DNA from: Pseudoalteromonas sp. MSK9-3
Lineage (GTDB): Bacteria > Pseudomonadota > Gammaproteobacteria > Enterobacterales > Alteromonadaceae
Length of the DNA: 64,000 bases
Assembly: GCF_003590335.1 (NCBI RefSeq)
Contig: NZ_MIET01000036.1
Location: 62,001 to 126,000 of the forward strand
Direction: 5' to 3'
The translations under genes and the position numbers were made by a program. Shown in pieces: positions 53,383 through 63,434 of the stretch (its first letter is position 1; the number at the start of each line of letters is the position of its first letter). Below the pieces are notes generated by a model. That model saw only the letters and a program-made list of their open reading frames with translations. It was not told where the DNA came from and made no database searches.

Positions 53383-55452
53383 ATGTCGACTGAAAACTTA
53401 TTAGTAGAAATTGGTACTGAAGAGTTACCACCAAAAGCATTGCGTAAGCTTGCACAAGCTTTTGCAGACAACATGTCGGCAGAGTTAACGTCATTAGAGT
53501 TAGGCTTTCAATCAGTAAATTGGTACGCATCACCACGTCGTTTGGGTGTACAGGTTTCAGCATTAGAAACGCAACAACAAGATAAAGTCGTTGAGAAACG
53601 CGGTCCTGCTACTAAGGCTGCATTTGATGCTGAAGGTAACCCAACGAAAGCAGCACAAGGTTGGGCACGAGGATGTGGCATTGATGTCAGTGAAGCTGAA
53701 ACATTAGAAACTGATAAAGGTGCCTGGTTATTACATCGTGCGACCGTATCCGGTAAGCAATCTGTTGAACTACTGGCGGATGTCATTGCGAAAGCATTAG
53801 CGAAACTACCTATTCCAAAGCCAATGCGCTGGGGTGCGAATAAAACACAATTCATTCGACCAGTACATACCGTGGCTGCCTTACTTGGCAGCACTCAAGT
53901 GACAGGTGAAGTGCTTGGCAAATCTATTAGCAATGAACTGCAAGGTCACCGTTTCCATCATCCTGCACGCGTTACTATTAAGCATGCAGATGACGCCTTT
54001 GACGTATTAAAGGGTGCCTACGTTATTGCTGATTATGATAAGCGTAAAAACTTAATTCGTGAGCAAATTGCAGCGGCAGCGAACGCCGTCAATGCACAAG
54101 TTGCTATGGATGAAGATTTACTGGATGAAGTTACTTCATTAGTTGAATGGCCAGTGACGTTAACGGCATCATTTGAAGAAGCCTTTTTGGATGTACCATC
54201 AGAAGCTCTGATCTACACCATGAAAGATGACCAAAAATACTTCCCGTTGTTAGACCAAGACGGCAACTTAATAAACAAGTTCTTGTTTGTGTCTAACATT
54301 GAAAGTAAAGATCCAAATGTGGTCATTGCAGGCAATGAGAAAGTCGTTCGCCCTCGTTTAGCGGATGCGCAGTTCTTCTTTGAGACAGACAAAAAGAAAA
54401 CACTTGAAAGCAGGTTAACGTCTTTAGAGTCCGTATTATTTCAAAAGCAGCTTGGTACGTTAAAAGATAAATCTGAACGTATTGCGGCTTTGGCAGGGTA
54501 CATCGCTGAGCAAGTGGGTGCGGATAAGACATTGGCAGAGCGTGCTGGCCTGTTGAGTAAAACAGACTTAATGACTGAAATGGTTATGGAGTTTACGGAT
54601 GTACAGGGTGTAATGGGTATGCATTACGCACGTATTGATGGTGAGGCCGAAGAGGTTGCGTTGGCACAGAACGAGCAATATATGCCACGTTTTGCCGGGG
54701 ATGACTTACCATCAAATCCAATTAGCTATGCGGTGGCACTGGCTGATAAGTTCGATACACTTGTGGGTATCTTTGGTATTGGCCAAGCACCAAAAGGTGA
54801 CAAAGACCCATTTGCACTGCGTCGTGCTGCTATTGGTGCATTACGCATCATGGTTGAAAAAGAGTTAACGTTAGACATTAACGACATTGTAGCGAAAGCA
54901 AAAACATTGTTTGGTGACAAGCTAAGCAACGATCAAGTTGCTGACGATGTACTTGAATTTATGCTCGGTCGTTTCCGTGCATGGTATCAAGATGAAGGCA
55001 TTAGTGTTGATGTTATTCAAGCTGTATTGGTACGCAAGCCAACCGCACCAATTGATTTTGATCGACGTGTGAAAGCGGTTAGTCACTTTAGAACGCTCGC
55101 TGAGGCGGACGCGTTGGCAGCAGCTAACAAGCGTGTGAATAACATTTTGGCGAAAAATAATGTTACCAGTGATGCGCAAGTCAATGAGGCATTGTTAGCT
55201 GAACCTGCGGAGCAAGTTTTGGCCCAGCAAGTGAGTGTGTTAACTGCCGAGCTAGCGCCTGTGTACGCGGCGGGTGATTATCAACAAGCGCTAAGTCGCC
55301 TTGCAAGCCTACGTGAAGCCGTAGACAACTTCTTTGATAATGTCATGGTTATGGCTGATGATGACGCGGTTAAAAACAATCGCTTAGCATTGTTAAGCCA
55401 GTTAAGTCGTTTATTCTTAAATACCGCAGATATCTCGGTATTACAAAAGTAA
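53383..55452 (+). CDS. glyS: Glycine-tRNA ligase beta subunit
   Basis: This 689-residue tRNA-binding subunit starts STENLLVEIGTEELPPKALR and contains GHRFHHPA, YTMKDDQKYFPL and DPFALRRAAIGALRI, with a C-terminal anticodon-binding region. It pairs with GlyQ and is followed by a terminator. Confidence 0.99.
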   Translation: MSTENLLVEIGTEELPPKALRKLAQAFADNMSAELTSLELGFQSVNWYASPRRLGVQVSALETQQQDKVVEKRGPATKAAFDAEGNPTKAAQGWARGCGIDVSEAETLETDKGAWLLHRATVSGKQSVELLADVIAKALAKLPIPKPMRWGANKTQFIRPVHTVAALLGSTQVTGEVLGKSISNELQGHRFHHPARVTIKHADDAFDVLKGAYVIADYDKRKNLIREQIAAAANAVNAQVAMDEDLLDEVTSLVEWPVTLTASFEEAFLDVPSEALIYTMKDDQKYFPLLDQDGNLINKFLFVSNIESKDPNVVIAGNEKVVRPRLADAQFFFETDKKKTLESRLTSLESVLFQKQLGTLKDKSERIAALAGYIAEQVGADKTLAERAGLLSKTDLMTEMVMEFTDVQGVMGMHYARIDGEAEEVALAQNEQYMPRFAGDDLPSNPISYAVALADKFDTLVGIFGIGQAPKGDKDPFALRRAAIGALRIMVEKELTLDINDIVAKAKTLFGDKLSNDQVADDVLEFMLGRFRAWYQDEGISVDVIQAVLVRKPTAPIDFDRRVKAVSHFRTLAEADALAAANKRVNNILAKNNVTSDAQVNEALLAEPAEQVLAQQVSVLTAELAPVYAAGDYQQALSRLASLREAVDNFFDNVMVMADDDAVKNNRLALLSQLSRLFLNTADISVLQK

Positions 55453-55466
55453 GTACTTAGTCACGT

Positions 55467-55494
55467 TAAAAGCCAGCCCAGAGCTGGCTTTTTT
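55467..55494 (+). terminator. glyQS terminator
   Basis: A hairpin with arms AAAAGCCAGC and GCTGGCTTTT followed by a T-tract lies 15 bases past glyS. Confidence 0.92.
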
Positions 55495-55557
55495 ATTACA
55501 ATGTAGACTATTGATCTGGTTACTCATGACGAAAAATAAATATAGGGGAGTTGTATA

Positions 55558-56001
55558 ATGAAAAAGCTCAGTGCAGTTGTATTGGCACTGTTATTATCGG
55601 CTTGCTCCAGTCAGGTACATGTTACAGACACACAGCAAACGACGACCACAGTAGCCAAAGAATTAAATCGGCCAATGTATTTACGAGGTGATTTTACCTT
55701 GTGGGATGCCGAGTCACACTATAGGCTAAAAACCTCTCAGCCGGGGGTGTACTCTGTCAGAGCAAAGTTTATGACACCGGGAAAGGTGTATGAATTTAAA
55801 CTCGCGGATGAAGCCTGGTCTAAAGGATTTAACTGCGGATATAAAGTGCAGGGGGTATTACAATTAAACCAACCTGAATTAGCCGATTGCGATACGGTTT
55901 ACAATTATTTTAGCTTTATGCCAAAACACAAAGGCTGGTATAAAATTACGCTCGACTATTCTGATAGCCGATCACCGAAGGTCATGGTGACTAAGGGTTA
56001 G
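55558..56001 (+). CDS. Small lipoprotein with a possible glycogen-binding-like domain
   Basis: This 147-residue protein has a lipoprotein signal with lipobox LLSAC (Cys16) and an Ser-Ser after it, suggesting outer-membrane sorting. The body (about 40-145), with LRGDFTLWDAESHYRL, PGVYSVRAKFMTPGKVYEFKLAD and two cysteines (NCGYK, ADCDT), looks like a single beta-sandwich similar to CBM48/isoamylase N-domains. I do not know a characterised homologue. It is convergent with tusA with only 3 bases between the stops and no terminator. Confidence 0.65.
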   Translation: MKKLSAVVLALLLSACSSQVHVTDTQQTTTTVAKELNRPMYLRGDFTLWDAESHYRLKTSQPGVYSVRAKFMTPGKVYEFKLADEAWSKGFNCGYKVQGVLQLNQPELADCDTVYNYFSFMPKHKGWYKITLDYSDSRSPKVMVTKG

Positions 56002-56004
56002 GCT

Positions 56005-56244
56005 TTAAACCCCTTTCTTTACTAGGTATTTATAGGGTGCTTCGGCAGTTTCTTGTGCGATCAAGGTATGATCCATAAACGCACAAAAGCTGGGAATATC
56101 ACGGGTCGTTGATGGGTCATCAGCGACAATTAACAGTGTTTCACCAGTATTCATTTTTCTGACCATGCCGCGGATCATCATCACAGGTTCAGGGCAACGC
56201 AAGCCAATGGCATCTAATGTGTGGTCTGGGTTTGAGAATGGCAT
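56005..56244 (-). CDS. tusA: Sulfur carrier protein TusA
   Basis: This 79-residue protein has the TusA/SirA pattern LDAIGLRCPEPVMMIRGMVRKM with the persulfide-carrying cysteine and DDPSTTRDIPSFCAFM. It relays sulfur from IscS to tRNA 2-thiolation. It is a stand-alone gene between a convergent lipoprotein gene and fadA. Confidence 0.95.
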   Translation of the reverse strand: MPFSNPDHTLDAIGLRCPEPVMMIRGMVRKMNTGETLLIVADDPSTTRDIPSFCAFMDHTLIAQETAEAPYKYLVKKGV

Positions 56245-56365
56245 GGGTTGACTCGCTTAGCGGCTGCTGAATGATTTTGTGCGCTATTTTAACCAGTGTT
56301 TTTAGACAAATAAACCACCCCTTAGAAAAAGCTGAAAATAAATGGATTTACCATGATATCAGCAC

Positions 56366-56400
56366 GAAAAAAGGCAAAGCGATGTGCTCACTTTGCCTTT
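56366..56400 (-). terminator. fadBA terminator
   Basis: Arms AAAGGCAAAG and CTTTGCCTTT are separated by an 11-base loop and followed on the minus strand by a run of Ts, just after the fadA stop. Confidence 0.85.
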
Positions 56401-56432
56401 GTCACCAAGTTGAAAGGGTCTGTCGGTATTAT

Positions 56433-57608
56433 CTACTCGACGCGCTCAAATACGGTCGCAATGCCTTGGCCTAAACCAATACACATTGTGGCTAAACCAT
56501 ACTTTGCGTTTTTGTCTTCCATAATATGAATAAGAGAAGTACTAATTCGTGAGCCTGAGCAGCCAAGTGGGTGGCCTAAGGCAATGGCGCCGCCATTAAG
56601 GTTAACTTTTTCGTCTGCGACGTCTAATAAACCTAAGTCTTTTAATACCGGTAATGATTGCGCAGCAAATGCTTCGTTTAATTCTGCTACGTCAATATCA
56701 TCAATGCTTATCCCGGCCTGCTTTAGCGCCTTTCTACTAGCAGGGACTGGACCATAACCCATGATAGATGGATCACATCCTGCCACCGCCATTGATTTTA
56801 TTCGTGCGCGAATAGGTAAACCAAGTTCTTTGGCTTTTTCTTCGCTCATTACCAACATGGCAGAAGCACCATCAGATAAGGCAGATGAAGTACCCGCTGT
56901 CACAGTACCTGATGCTGGATTGAAAACAGGGCGTAATTGACTCAAACCTTCTACCGTTGTTTCTGGGCGAATCACTTCATCATGCTCGACAAGTACAGGT
57001 ACACCATCGTCATCGTGACCTTGCATCGGTAATATTTCACGACTAAAGCGGCCTTCAACCGTCGCTGCATGCGCGCGCTGATGTGAGCGATATGCAAAGT
57101 TATCTTGCTGTTCACGGCTGATCCCATGCAGCGTCGCTAGGTATTCTGCGGTGAGACCCATGACACCAGAGGCTTGGGCAATTGATGTTGATAATCCGGC
57201 ATGAAAATCAACACCGTGCGTCATAGGTACGTGACCCATGTGCTCTACGCCACCAATCAGGTAGGTATCACCAGCACCGGTCATAATTGCCCTTGCAGCA
57301 TCATGTAAAGCTTGCATTGAAGAACCACATAAACGGTTTACGGTAACAGCCGGCACTGAATGAGGAATACCAGCCAGTAACGCTGCGTTTCGGGCAACAT
57401 TAAATCCTTGCTCCAATGTTTGCTGTACACAGCCCCAATAAATATCATCAATCGATGCGGGGTCTACAGCAGGGTTACGTTCAAGTAGCCCTTTCATTAG
57501 ATGTGCACTTAAATCTTCTGCACGACGATGTTTAAATACGCCATTTTTAGATCGACCCATAGGGGTACGCAGACAATCGACGATTACAGCTTGTTGCATT
57601 GCAGACAT
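56433..57608 (-). CDS. fadA: 3-ketoacyl-CoA thiolase
   Basis: From the ATG at 57608 (GAGGG about 9 bases before) it has 391 residues starting MSAMQQAVIVDCLRTPMGRS; the frame extends 27 codons into fadB without support. The nucleophile Cys is in NRLCGSSMQALHDA, and GGAIALGHPLGCSGSRI and CIGLGQGIATVFERV complete the active site. It is the beta subunit of the fatty acid oxidation complex with FadB, 1 base downstream of fadB. Confidence 0.97.
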   Translation of the reverse strand: MSAMQQAVIVDCLRTPMGRSKNGVFKHRRAEDLSAHLMKGLLERNPAVDPASIDDIYWGCVQQTLEQGFNVARNAALLAGIPHSVPAVTVNRLCGSSMQALHDAARAIMTGAGDTYLIGGVEHMGHVPMTHGVDFHAGLSTSIAQASGVMGLTAEYLATLHGISREQQDNFAYRSHQRAHAATVEGRFSREILPMQGHDDDGVPVLVEHDEVIRPETTVEGLSQLRPVFNPASGTVTAGTSSALSDGASAMLVMSEEKAKELGLPIRARIKSMAVAGCDPSIMGYGPVPASRKALKQAGISIDDIDVAELNEAFAAQSLPVLKDLGLLDVADEKVNLNGGAIALGHPLGCSGSRISTSLIHIMEDKNAKYGLATMCIGLGQGIATVFERVE

Positions 57609-57609
57609 A

Positions 57610-59772
57610 TTATAGACCCTCCACTGAATAGAACACTTTACTTTGTTTTGCCCACTCTCGGGTTTGTTCAGATACTTGGTAAATGGCACCTAGGTGCGCA
57701 TATTTATCTGCCATAGCGACAAAGTTAGCCAGTCCTACTTGATCCAAGTAACGGAATGCACCGCCTCTAAATGGTGGGAAACCAATACCGTAAATCAGTG
57801 CCATGTCTGCTTCTTGTGCCGAGGCAACCACCCCTTCTTGTAAGCATAACAGGACTTCATTTAGCATCGGCACCATACAGCGTTCAATGATGGTTTGTTT
57901 ATCAAACGCTTGGCTTGATCCACAAATACTTGCCAATAGCTCAAGGCTTGCTGCATCTTTAGATTTTTTCAGGCGACCTTTTCTGTCTGGTGCATACTGA
58001 TAAAACCCGACTTTATTTTTCTGACCATAACGTTCTGCATTCGCTAATACAGCCACAGGATCTTTTTCTTGGCGTGCCATGCGTTCAGGGAACCCATCAG
58101 CCATAACACCCGTACAATGATTAGCAGTATCAATACCTACCACATCGAGCAGGTAAGCCGGGCCCATAGGCCAACCAAATACGTTTTCCATCACTTTATC
58201 TATTTGACTAAAGTCGGCGCCTTCAACCACAAGTTGACTGAAGCCTGCAAAGTAAGGAAATAAAACTCGGTTTACAAAGAAGCCTGGGCAATCGTTTACA
58301 ACAATAGGCGATTTACCAAGCTTTAAGGCGTAATCAACCACCGCGTTAATGGTTGCATCAGAGGTTTTACTACCGCGAATAATTTCAACCAATGGCATCT
58401 TTGGCACTGGATTGAAAAAGTGCATACCACAGAAATCTTCTGGACGTTTTAGCGCAGTTGCTAATTCATCAATACAAATTGTGGATGTATTTGACGTTAA
58501 TATAGTGCCTTCTGGCAGCTGTTCTTCAAGACCTGCTAGCACCGTCTGTTTTACCTTCGGGTGCTCTACGACCGCTTCAACCACAATATCAGAATTGGCT
58601 AAATCACGATCTTCAAGCGTTGGTTTTATTTTACCAAGTGTTGCGACCATTTTATCCATGGCCATATGACCACGTTTTACTTTTTTACCAAGAATGGTGG
58701 CTGCTTCATTCATGCCTAAATCAAGCGCTGCTTGGTTGATGTCTTTCATGACAATCGGTGTGCCTTTATAAGCAGACTGATAAGCAATACCGCCGCCCAT
58801 AATGCCCGCACCGAGTACCGCTGCTTGTTTGATCTCAAGCTGTGATGCTTTAGCTTGCTTTTTAGCAACGCCTTTGATGTATTGGTCTGCTAAAAAGATC
58901 CCGGTTTGTGCGGCAGCTTCTGCTGTTTTCGCTAGCTTGGCAAAATTGGCATTTTCAATGGCCATTGCTTCATCACGAGTGCTATTTGCGGCTGCTTTAA
59001 TGGTTCTTACCGCCATCACTGGTGCTGGGTAGTGACCTTTGGTTTTGCCCATAACCATGCCTTCAGCCATCGCAAAACTCATGCCTTGCTCTACTTTATT
59101 TAGCTTCAATGGTGAAAGTTTTACTTGGCGTTTTGCTTGCCAATCGAGCTTACCTTCAACAGCTTGCTCTAATACGCGGACCGCTGCGTCGAATAGTTTT
59201 TCCGGTGCAACCACACCGTCAACAGCGCCGACTTTAAGTGCATCGTTCGCGCGATTTTCTTTACCTGTGGTGATCCAGGTCATGGCATTGTCGGCACCAA
59301 TAATTCTTGGTAAACGTACCGTGCCACCAAACCCTGGCATGATCCCGAGTTTAACTTCAGGTAAGCCAATTTTTGCTGAGGTACTAGCTAAACGAAAGTC
59401 AGTAGCTAGTAACCACTCACACCCGCCACCAAGCGCTAAACCATTGATTGCTGACGCAGTAGGGAAAGGTAAATCTTCGATGGCATCAAATACGTCGGTT
59501 GCTTCTTTTATCCAGCCAATAAGTTCTTCTTCTGGGCGCTGGAAGGTCGGTAAAAATTCAAATATATCGGCACCAATGATGAAGTGATCTTTATCACTGG
59601 TGAATACCATCGCGTCAATATCGTCACGTTGGCGTAATTCGGCAAATGCTTTAGCGCATTCAGATAGGGTTTGCTGAGACAGTTTATTAACCGAACCTGG
59701 CATACAAAACTTAAATTCAGCGATTTTGCCTTTGCAGAAATCAACAACAAAGGACTCACTCTTATATAACAT
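57610..59772 (-). CDS. fadB: Fatty acid oxidation complex alpha subunit (hydratase/dehydrogenase)
   Basis: From the ATG at 59772 (GGAG 7 bases upstream) it is 720 residues and begins MLYKSESFVVDF as other FadB proteins do. The crotonase domain (IIGADIFEFL, INGLALGGGCEWLLATDFRLA) is followed by the NAD-binding 3-hydroxyacyl-CoA dehydrogenase (AAVLGAGIMGGGIAYQ, GMHFFNPVPKMPLVEII). It acts in beta-oxidation and so may compete for medium-chain acyl-CoAs used by the quinolone pathway. Confidence 0.98.
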   Translation of the reverse strand: MLYKSESFVVDFCKGKIAEFKFCMPGSVNKLSQQTLSECAKAFAELRQRDDIDAMVFTSDKDHFIIGADIFEFLPTFQRPEEELIGWIKEATDVFDAIEDLPFPTASAINGLALGGGCEWLLATDFRLASTSAKIGLPEVKLGIMPGFGGTVRLPRIIGADNAMTWITTGKENRANDALKVGAVDGVVAPEKLFDAAVRVLEQAVEGKLDWQAKRQVKLSPLKLNKVEQGMSFAMAEGMVMGKTKGHYPAPVMAVRTIKAAANSTRDEAMAIENANFAKLAKTAEAAAQTGIFLADQYIKGVAKKQAKASQLEIKQAAVLGAGIMGGGIAYQSAYKGTPIVMKDINQAALDLGMNEAATILGKKVKRGHMAMDKMVATLGKIKPTLEDRDLANSDIVVEAVVEHPKVKQTVLAGLEEQLPEGTILTSNTSTICIDELATALKRPEDFCGMHFFNPVPKMPLVEIIRGSKTSDATINAVVDYALKLGKSPIVVNDCPGFFVNRVLFPYFAGFSQLVVEGADFSQIDKVMENVFGWPMGPAYLLDVVGIDTANHCTGVMADGFPERMARQEKDPVAVLANAERYGQKNKVGFYQYAPDRKGRLKKSKDAASLELLASICGSSQAFDKQTIIERCMVPMLNEVLLCLQEGVVASAQEADMALIYGIGFPPFRGGAFRYLDQVGLANFVAMADKYAHLGAIYQVSEQTREWAKQSKVFYSVEGL

Positions 59773-59793
59773 GCTTGTTCTCCCGTGTGGTAA

Positions 59794-59811
59794 CACTGGT
59801 ACGATGAGTTG
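59794..59811. promoter_or_regulatory. Candidate FadR operator upstream of fadB
   Basis: The sequence CACTGGTACGATGAGTT, about 25 bases before the fadB start, agrees with the E. coli FadR site (CTGGTC-GA--TGTT core) at most positions. Fatty-acid control of fadBA by FadR is known in gammaproteobacteria. It was judged by eye only. Confidence 0.4.
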
Positions 59812-60047
59812 CTATTTCACCCAGTTTGGCCGCTTTAAATAAAAATTGCAATGAAAAATTTGTGCTGCATTTCTCATATTATTAAAAAGCATAAATATTG
59901 ATGCTATGGTGGGGGTGTTGATTTTATTCACCTTCAGTATAGATAAGGTAAGTCACTATGCTGAGGCGTTTTCTTAGATAACAACTGTAGTACACAATTG
60001 GTGTGGTGCATCCACACGTTACTTAAATAATTTGAATTAAGGTCACT

Positions 60048-61934
60048 ATGAGAGCATGGATCTTAGGTGTCGCTGCTACCAGCATTGGGCTATTTAGCTG
60101 GTTTTCTTGTGCACAAGACACCCATAAAACATTTAAAGCGGCAGAGCGAGTCGCGTGGTCAGGGCAATATAATGCCTTTCAACACTCATTAAAGTCGCTA
60201 GATCACCCCTTAAAGCCTTATGTTGAAATGGCCTTTTACAAGCGAAATAGTAAATTAAAATATCAAGCCGATATTGCACGCTATTTATCGGTATATGACG
60301 GGACTCCGTTAGAGTGGCCCGTGCGGTCAAGCTGGTTAAAGTATTTGAAAAAGCGTGGCAAAAAAGCACTATTCATAGAATATTACCAACCGACGAAAGA
60401 CGCTGAATTACACTGCAGTTACTTGCAATATCAACTTGATTTAGGCGCACCTAAAAAAGCAATTTTAGATCAGGTAACGCCTTTGTGGGTAGTGGGTAAA
60501 TCTCAGCCGCGTGCATGTAATGGTTTATTTAAGCAGTGGCAAAGTGCCAACTATATGAGTGAGGCATTGGTGTGGCAACGGATCACCAAGGCGGCCCAAG
60601 GCGGGCAAACGTCTTTGCTACGCTACTTAAAAAAGCTACTACCTAAGAACCAAGCTTATTTAGCTGACTTATACACCAAGGTACGCCAAGATCCGAGCGC
60701 GTCTGCGGGTCTATATCGTTATAAAAACCGCTCAGCCAAAGAAGCTGAAATTGCGGTGTATGGGGTGCGTCGTTTAATTTGGCGAGATCAGAAGTTGGCG
60801 CTTCGAGCATGGGACAAGCTACAAACCATGTTTGCTTTTACACAAGCACAAAAAGACAGTGTGGCTTACAGGTTTGCTTTGGCGTTAGCATCAAAAGGAC
60901 ACCCTCAGGCTAAATTTTGGCTTAATAAAGTCCCGCCAGCACAACAAGATAGTAAGTTAAAGCAATGGATGATGAGCAACATGCTCAAAGAGCAAGATTG
61001 GGCAGGGATCACTGCGCTATTTGCCCCCATGAATGATTTGAGTAATGGACAAACCTATTGGTTGGCTTACAGCCATGCTCGTCGGGGCGATATGGGTCAA
61101 GCCCGTGAGTTGTGGCAAAGCATTGCAGGAAAGAGGGATTACTATGGCTTTTTAGCGGCTGGACGGCTTGGCTTGCCTGTGTCGCTCAACACCAAGTCGC
61201 TAGATGTACCGCCATCGCTGTTAGAAAAAGTATCGCATGCACCGGGTTTTATGCGTGCTAAGGCGTTGTATGAGATGAAACGATACACGCAAGCGCGCAG
61301 AGAGTGGAACTATTTAACCAATACCTCGAGTACGGCAGAAAAGCTGGCTGCCTCTATGTTAGCGGCTGACTTACAGTGGTACGACAGCACGATTTTTACG
61401 CTTGCTGAAATTAAGGCATGGGATTATGTCGATTTACGTTTCCCGATGGCGTACGAGGCATTATTCACGCGCTATAGTAAGAAAAACCATATTGATATGG
61501 CGTGGAGTATTGCGGTTGCGCGTCGTGAAAGTTCGTTTGCACCGGATGCAAGGTCACACGCCAACGCGTATGGATTAATGCAGTTGTTACCAAGCACCGC
61601 TCGTTACGTGAGTAAGCAGCGTGTGTCGAAGAAAAAGCTATTTCAGCCTGTCACCAACATTCGTATAGGGACCGATTATTTAGAGTATTTGAAAAAGAAA
61701 AATCAGGGGAATGAAATCCTGGCGACTGCGTCTTACAATGCAGGCTACCACCGCATTAAAAAGTGGTTGCCCGATGAAGCCATACCTGCGGAGTTATGGA
61801 TTGAATTGATCCCCTATAAAGAAACTCGTGATTACGTTAAAAACGTCTTTGCGTATCGCCAAGTTTACCATACTAAAATGGGTCGCGACGGCAATGTATT
61901 GGCACCAATCTTGGATATGAAAATTGGTGGGTGA
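60048..61934 (+). CDS. slt: Soluble lytic murein transglycosylase
   Basis: This 628-residue periplasmic enzyme has a signal peptide (MRAWILGVAATSIGLFSWFSCAQD), a long superhelical region (about 30-450) and a C-terminal lysozyme-like domain with the catalytic Glu in ARRESSFAP, AYGLMQLLPSTARYV and ATASYNAGYHRIKKWL. It cleaves peptidoglycan to 1,6-anhydroMurNAc products. It is divergent from fadB. Confidence 0.95.
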   Translation: MRAWILGVAATSIGLFSWFSCAQDTHKTFKAAERVAWSGQYNAFQHSLKSLDHPLKPYVEMAFYKRNSKLKYQADIARYLSVYDGTPLEWPVRSSWLKYLKKRGKKALFIEYYQPTKDAELHCSYLQYQLDLGAPKKAILDQVTPLWVVGKSQPRACNGLFKQWQSANYMSEALVWQRITKAAQGGQTSLLRYLKKLLPKNQAYLADLYTKVRQDPSASAGLYRYKNRSAKEAEIAVYGVRRLIWRDQKLALRAWDKLQTMFAFTQAQKDSVAYRFALALASKGHPQAKFWLNKVPPAQQDSKLKQWMMSNMLKEQDWAGITALFAPMNDLSNGQTYWLAYSHARRGDMGQARELWQSIAGKRDYYGFLAAGRLGLPVSLNTKSLDVPPSLLEKVSHAPGFMRAKALYEMKRYTQARREWNYLTNTSSTAEKLAASMLAADLQWYDSTIFTLAEIKAWDYVDLRFPMAYEALFTRYSKKNHIDMAWSIAVARRESSFAPDARSHANAYGLMQLLPSTARYVSKQRVSKKKLFQPVTNIRIGTDYLEYLKKKNQGNEILATASYNAGYHRIKKWLPDEAIPAELWIELIPYKETRDYVKNVFAYRQVYHTKMGRDGNVLAPILDMKIGG

Positions 61935-62041
61935 GTCGACTCTGGTGTTATCACAGCGTCAATCTAGCGACTTCGCTGGATTGGCTTTTAGCGCTTATGA
62001 TAGACTGGATTTATTGGTAGATTAAACTTAATGGGTACACC

Positions 62042-63364
62042 ATGGAACAACTAGCACAATATTATGCTGAGCATATTGCAACGTTACAGCAGCGCACAAA
62101 AACTATCGTAGAACGTGAAGGGCTTGAAGGGCTTGTGATCCATTCAGGTCAGGCTAAACGTCAATTCTTAGATGATATGTATTACCCGTTCAAGGTAAAC
62201 CCACAGTTTAAGGCATGGTTGCCAGTGATTGATAATCCGCATTGCTGGTTAGTGGTCAATGGCACAGATAAGCCTAAGTTAATATTTTATCGACCGGTTG
62301 ATTTTTGGCATAAAGTGCCGGATGAGCCAAGTGATTTTTGGGCTGATTATTTTGATATTCAATTATTATTAAAGCCTGATCAAGTTGAAAAATTTCTGCC
62401 TTACGATAAAGCAGGATACGGTTACATCGGTGAGTACTTAGAAGTAGCACAAGCCCTTGGCTTTACACAAATGAACCCAGAGCCGGTGATGAATTACTTA
62501 CACTTTCATCGTGCCTATAAAACACAGTATGAGTTAGTGTGTTTACGTGAAGCAAACCGCTTGGCGGTGCTTGGTCATACTGCTGCGCGTGATGCATTTT
62601 ATGCTGGTGCGTCAGAGTTTGGTATTCAACAAGCCTATTTGAACGCCACATCACATATGGAAAATGATACGCCTTATGGCAATATTGTGGCCTTAAATGA
62701 CAACTGTGCCATTTTACATTACACGCACTTTGATCGTCAGGCACCGGCACAACATCGTTCATTTTTAATTGATGCGGGCGCAAACTTTCATGGCTATGCG
62801 TCTGATATCACCCGTACTTATGATTTTGCTAAACAAGGCCAATTTGCTGATTTAGTGTCTGTTATGAATGAGCATCAGATTGCGTTAGGTAAGGCATTAC
62901 AACCTGGTAAACTATATGGTGAATTGCATATTGATTGCCATAACCGTGTAGCGCAAGTGTTAGCTGAATTTAATATCGTCAAGCTACCAGCAGAAGAGAT
63001 TGTTGCTAAAGGGATCACGTCAACGTTCTTCCCACATGGCTTAGGTCACCATTTGGGTCTGCAAGTACATGACATGGGTGGGTTTATGGCTGATGAGTCT
63101 GGTACACATCAAGATCCGCCAGAAGGGCACCCATTCTTACGTTGTACGCGCCGTATTGAAGCGGGACAAGTATTTACCATTGAGCCTGGGCTGTATTTCA
63201 TTGACTCATTACTCGGTGATTTAGCTGAAACGGACAATAAGCAGTATATCAATTGGGATAAAGTGGCTGAGTTTAAGCCTTACGGTGGTATTCGAATAGA
63301 AGATAACATCATTGTGCATGATGATAGGCTTGAGAATATGACACGAGATTTGGACTTAGATTAA
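62042..63364 (+). CDS. pepQ: Xaa-Pro dipeptidase (prolidase)
   Basis: This 440-residue dimanganese peptidase equals the length of Alteromonas prolidases, some known as organophosphorus acid anhydrolases. Metal ligands are visible: LIDAGANFHGYASDITRTY (two Asp), FPHGLGHHLGLQVHD (His), FTIEPGLYF and GGIRIEDNI (Glu). The gene order fadBA, pepQ, yigZ is common in gammaproteobacteria; here slt lies between fadB and pepQ. Confidence 0.97.
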   Translation: MEQLAQYYAEHIATLQQRTKTIVEREGLEGLVIHSGQAKRQFLDDMYYPFKVNPQFKAWLPVIDNPHCWLVVNGTDKPKLIFYRPVDFWHKVPDEPSDFWADYFDIQLLLKPDQVEKFLPYDKAGYGYIGEYLEVAQALGFTQMNPEPVMNYLHFHRAYKTQYELVCLREANRLAVLGHTAARDAFYAGASEFGIQQAYLNATSHMENDTPYGNIVALNDNCAILHYTHFDRQAPAQHRSFLIDAGANFHGYASDITRTYDFAKQGQFADLVSVMNEHQIALGKALQPGKLYGELHIDCHNRVAQVLAEFNIVKLPAEEIVAKGITSTFFPHGLGHHLGLQVHDMGGFMADESGTHQDPPEGHPFLRCTRRIEAGQVFTIEPGLYFIDSLLGDLAETDNKQYINWDKVAEFKPYGGIRIEDNIIVHDDRLENMTRDLDLD

Positions 63365-63389
63365 GACACGATGAGTTTGAGTTAAAATG

Positions 63390-63416
63390 AGGGAGCGTGA
63401 TGCTCCCTTTTGTTTT
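63390..63416 (+). terminator. pepQ terminator
   Basis: A hairpin with arms AGGGAGC and GCTCCCT and a five-base loop is followed by TTTGTTTT, 25 bases after pepQ. Confidence 0.88.
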
Positions 63417-63434
63417 AAGGTACATAATGAGTGT

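Noticed and set aside
59039..59587. 182-codon plus-strand frame antisense to fadB
   Set aside because: fadB is full-length and conserved; the antisense frame is Ser/Ala-rich as expected for a shadow.
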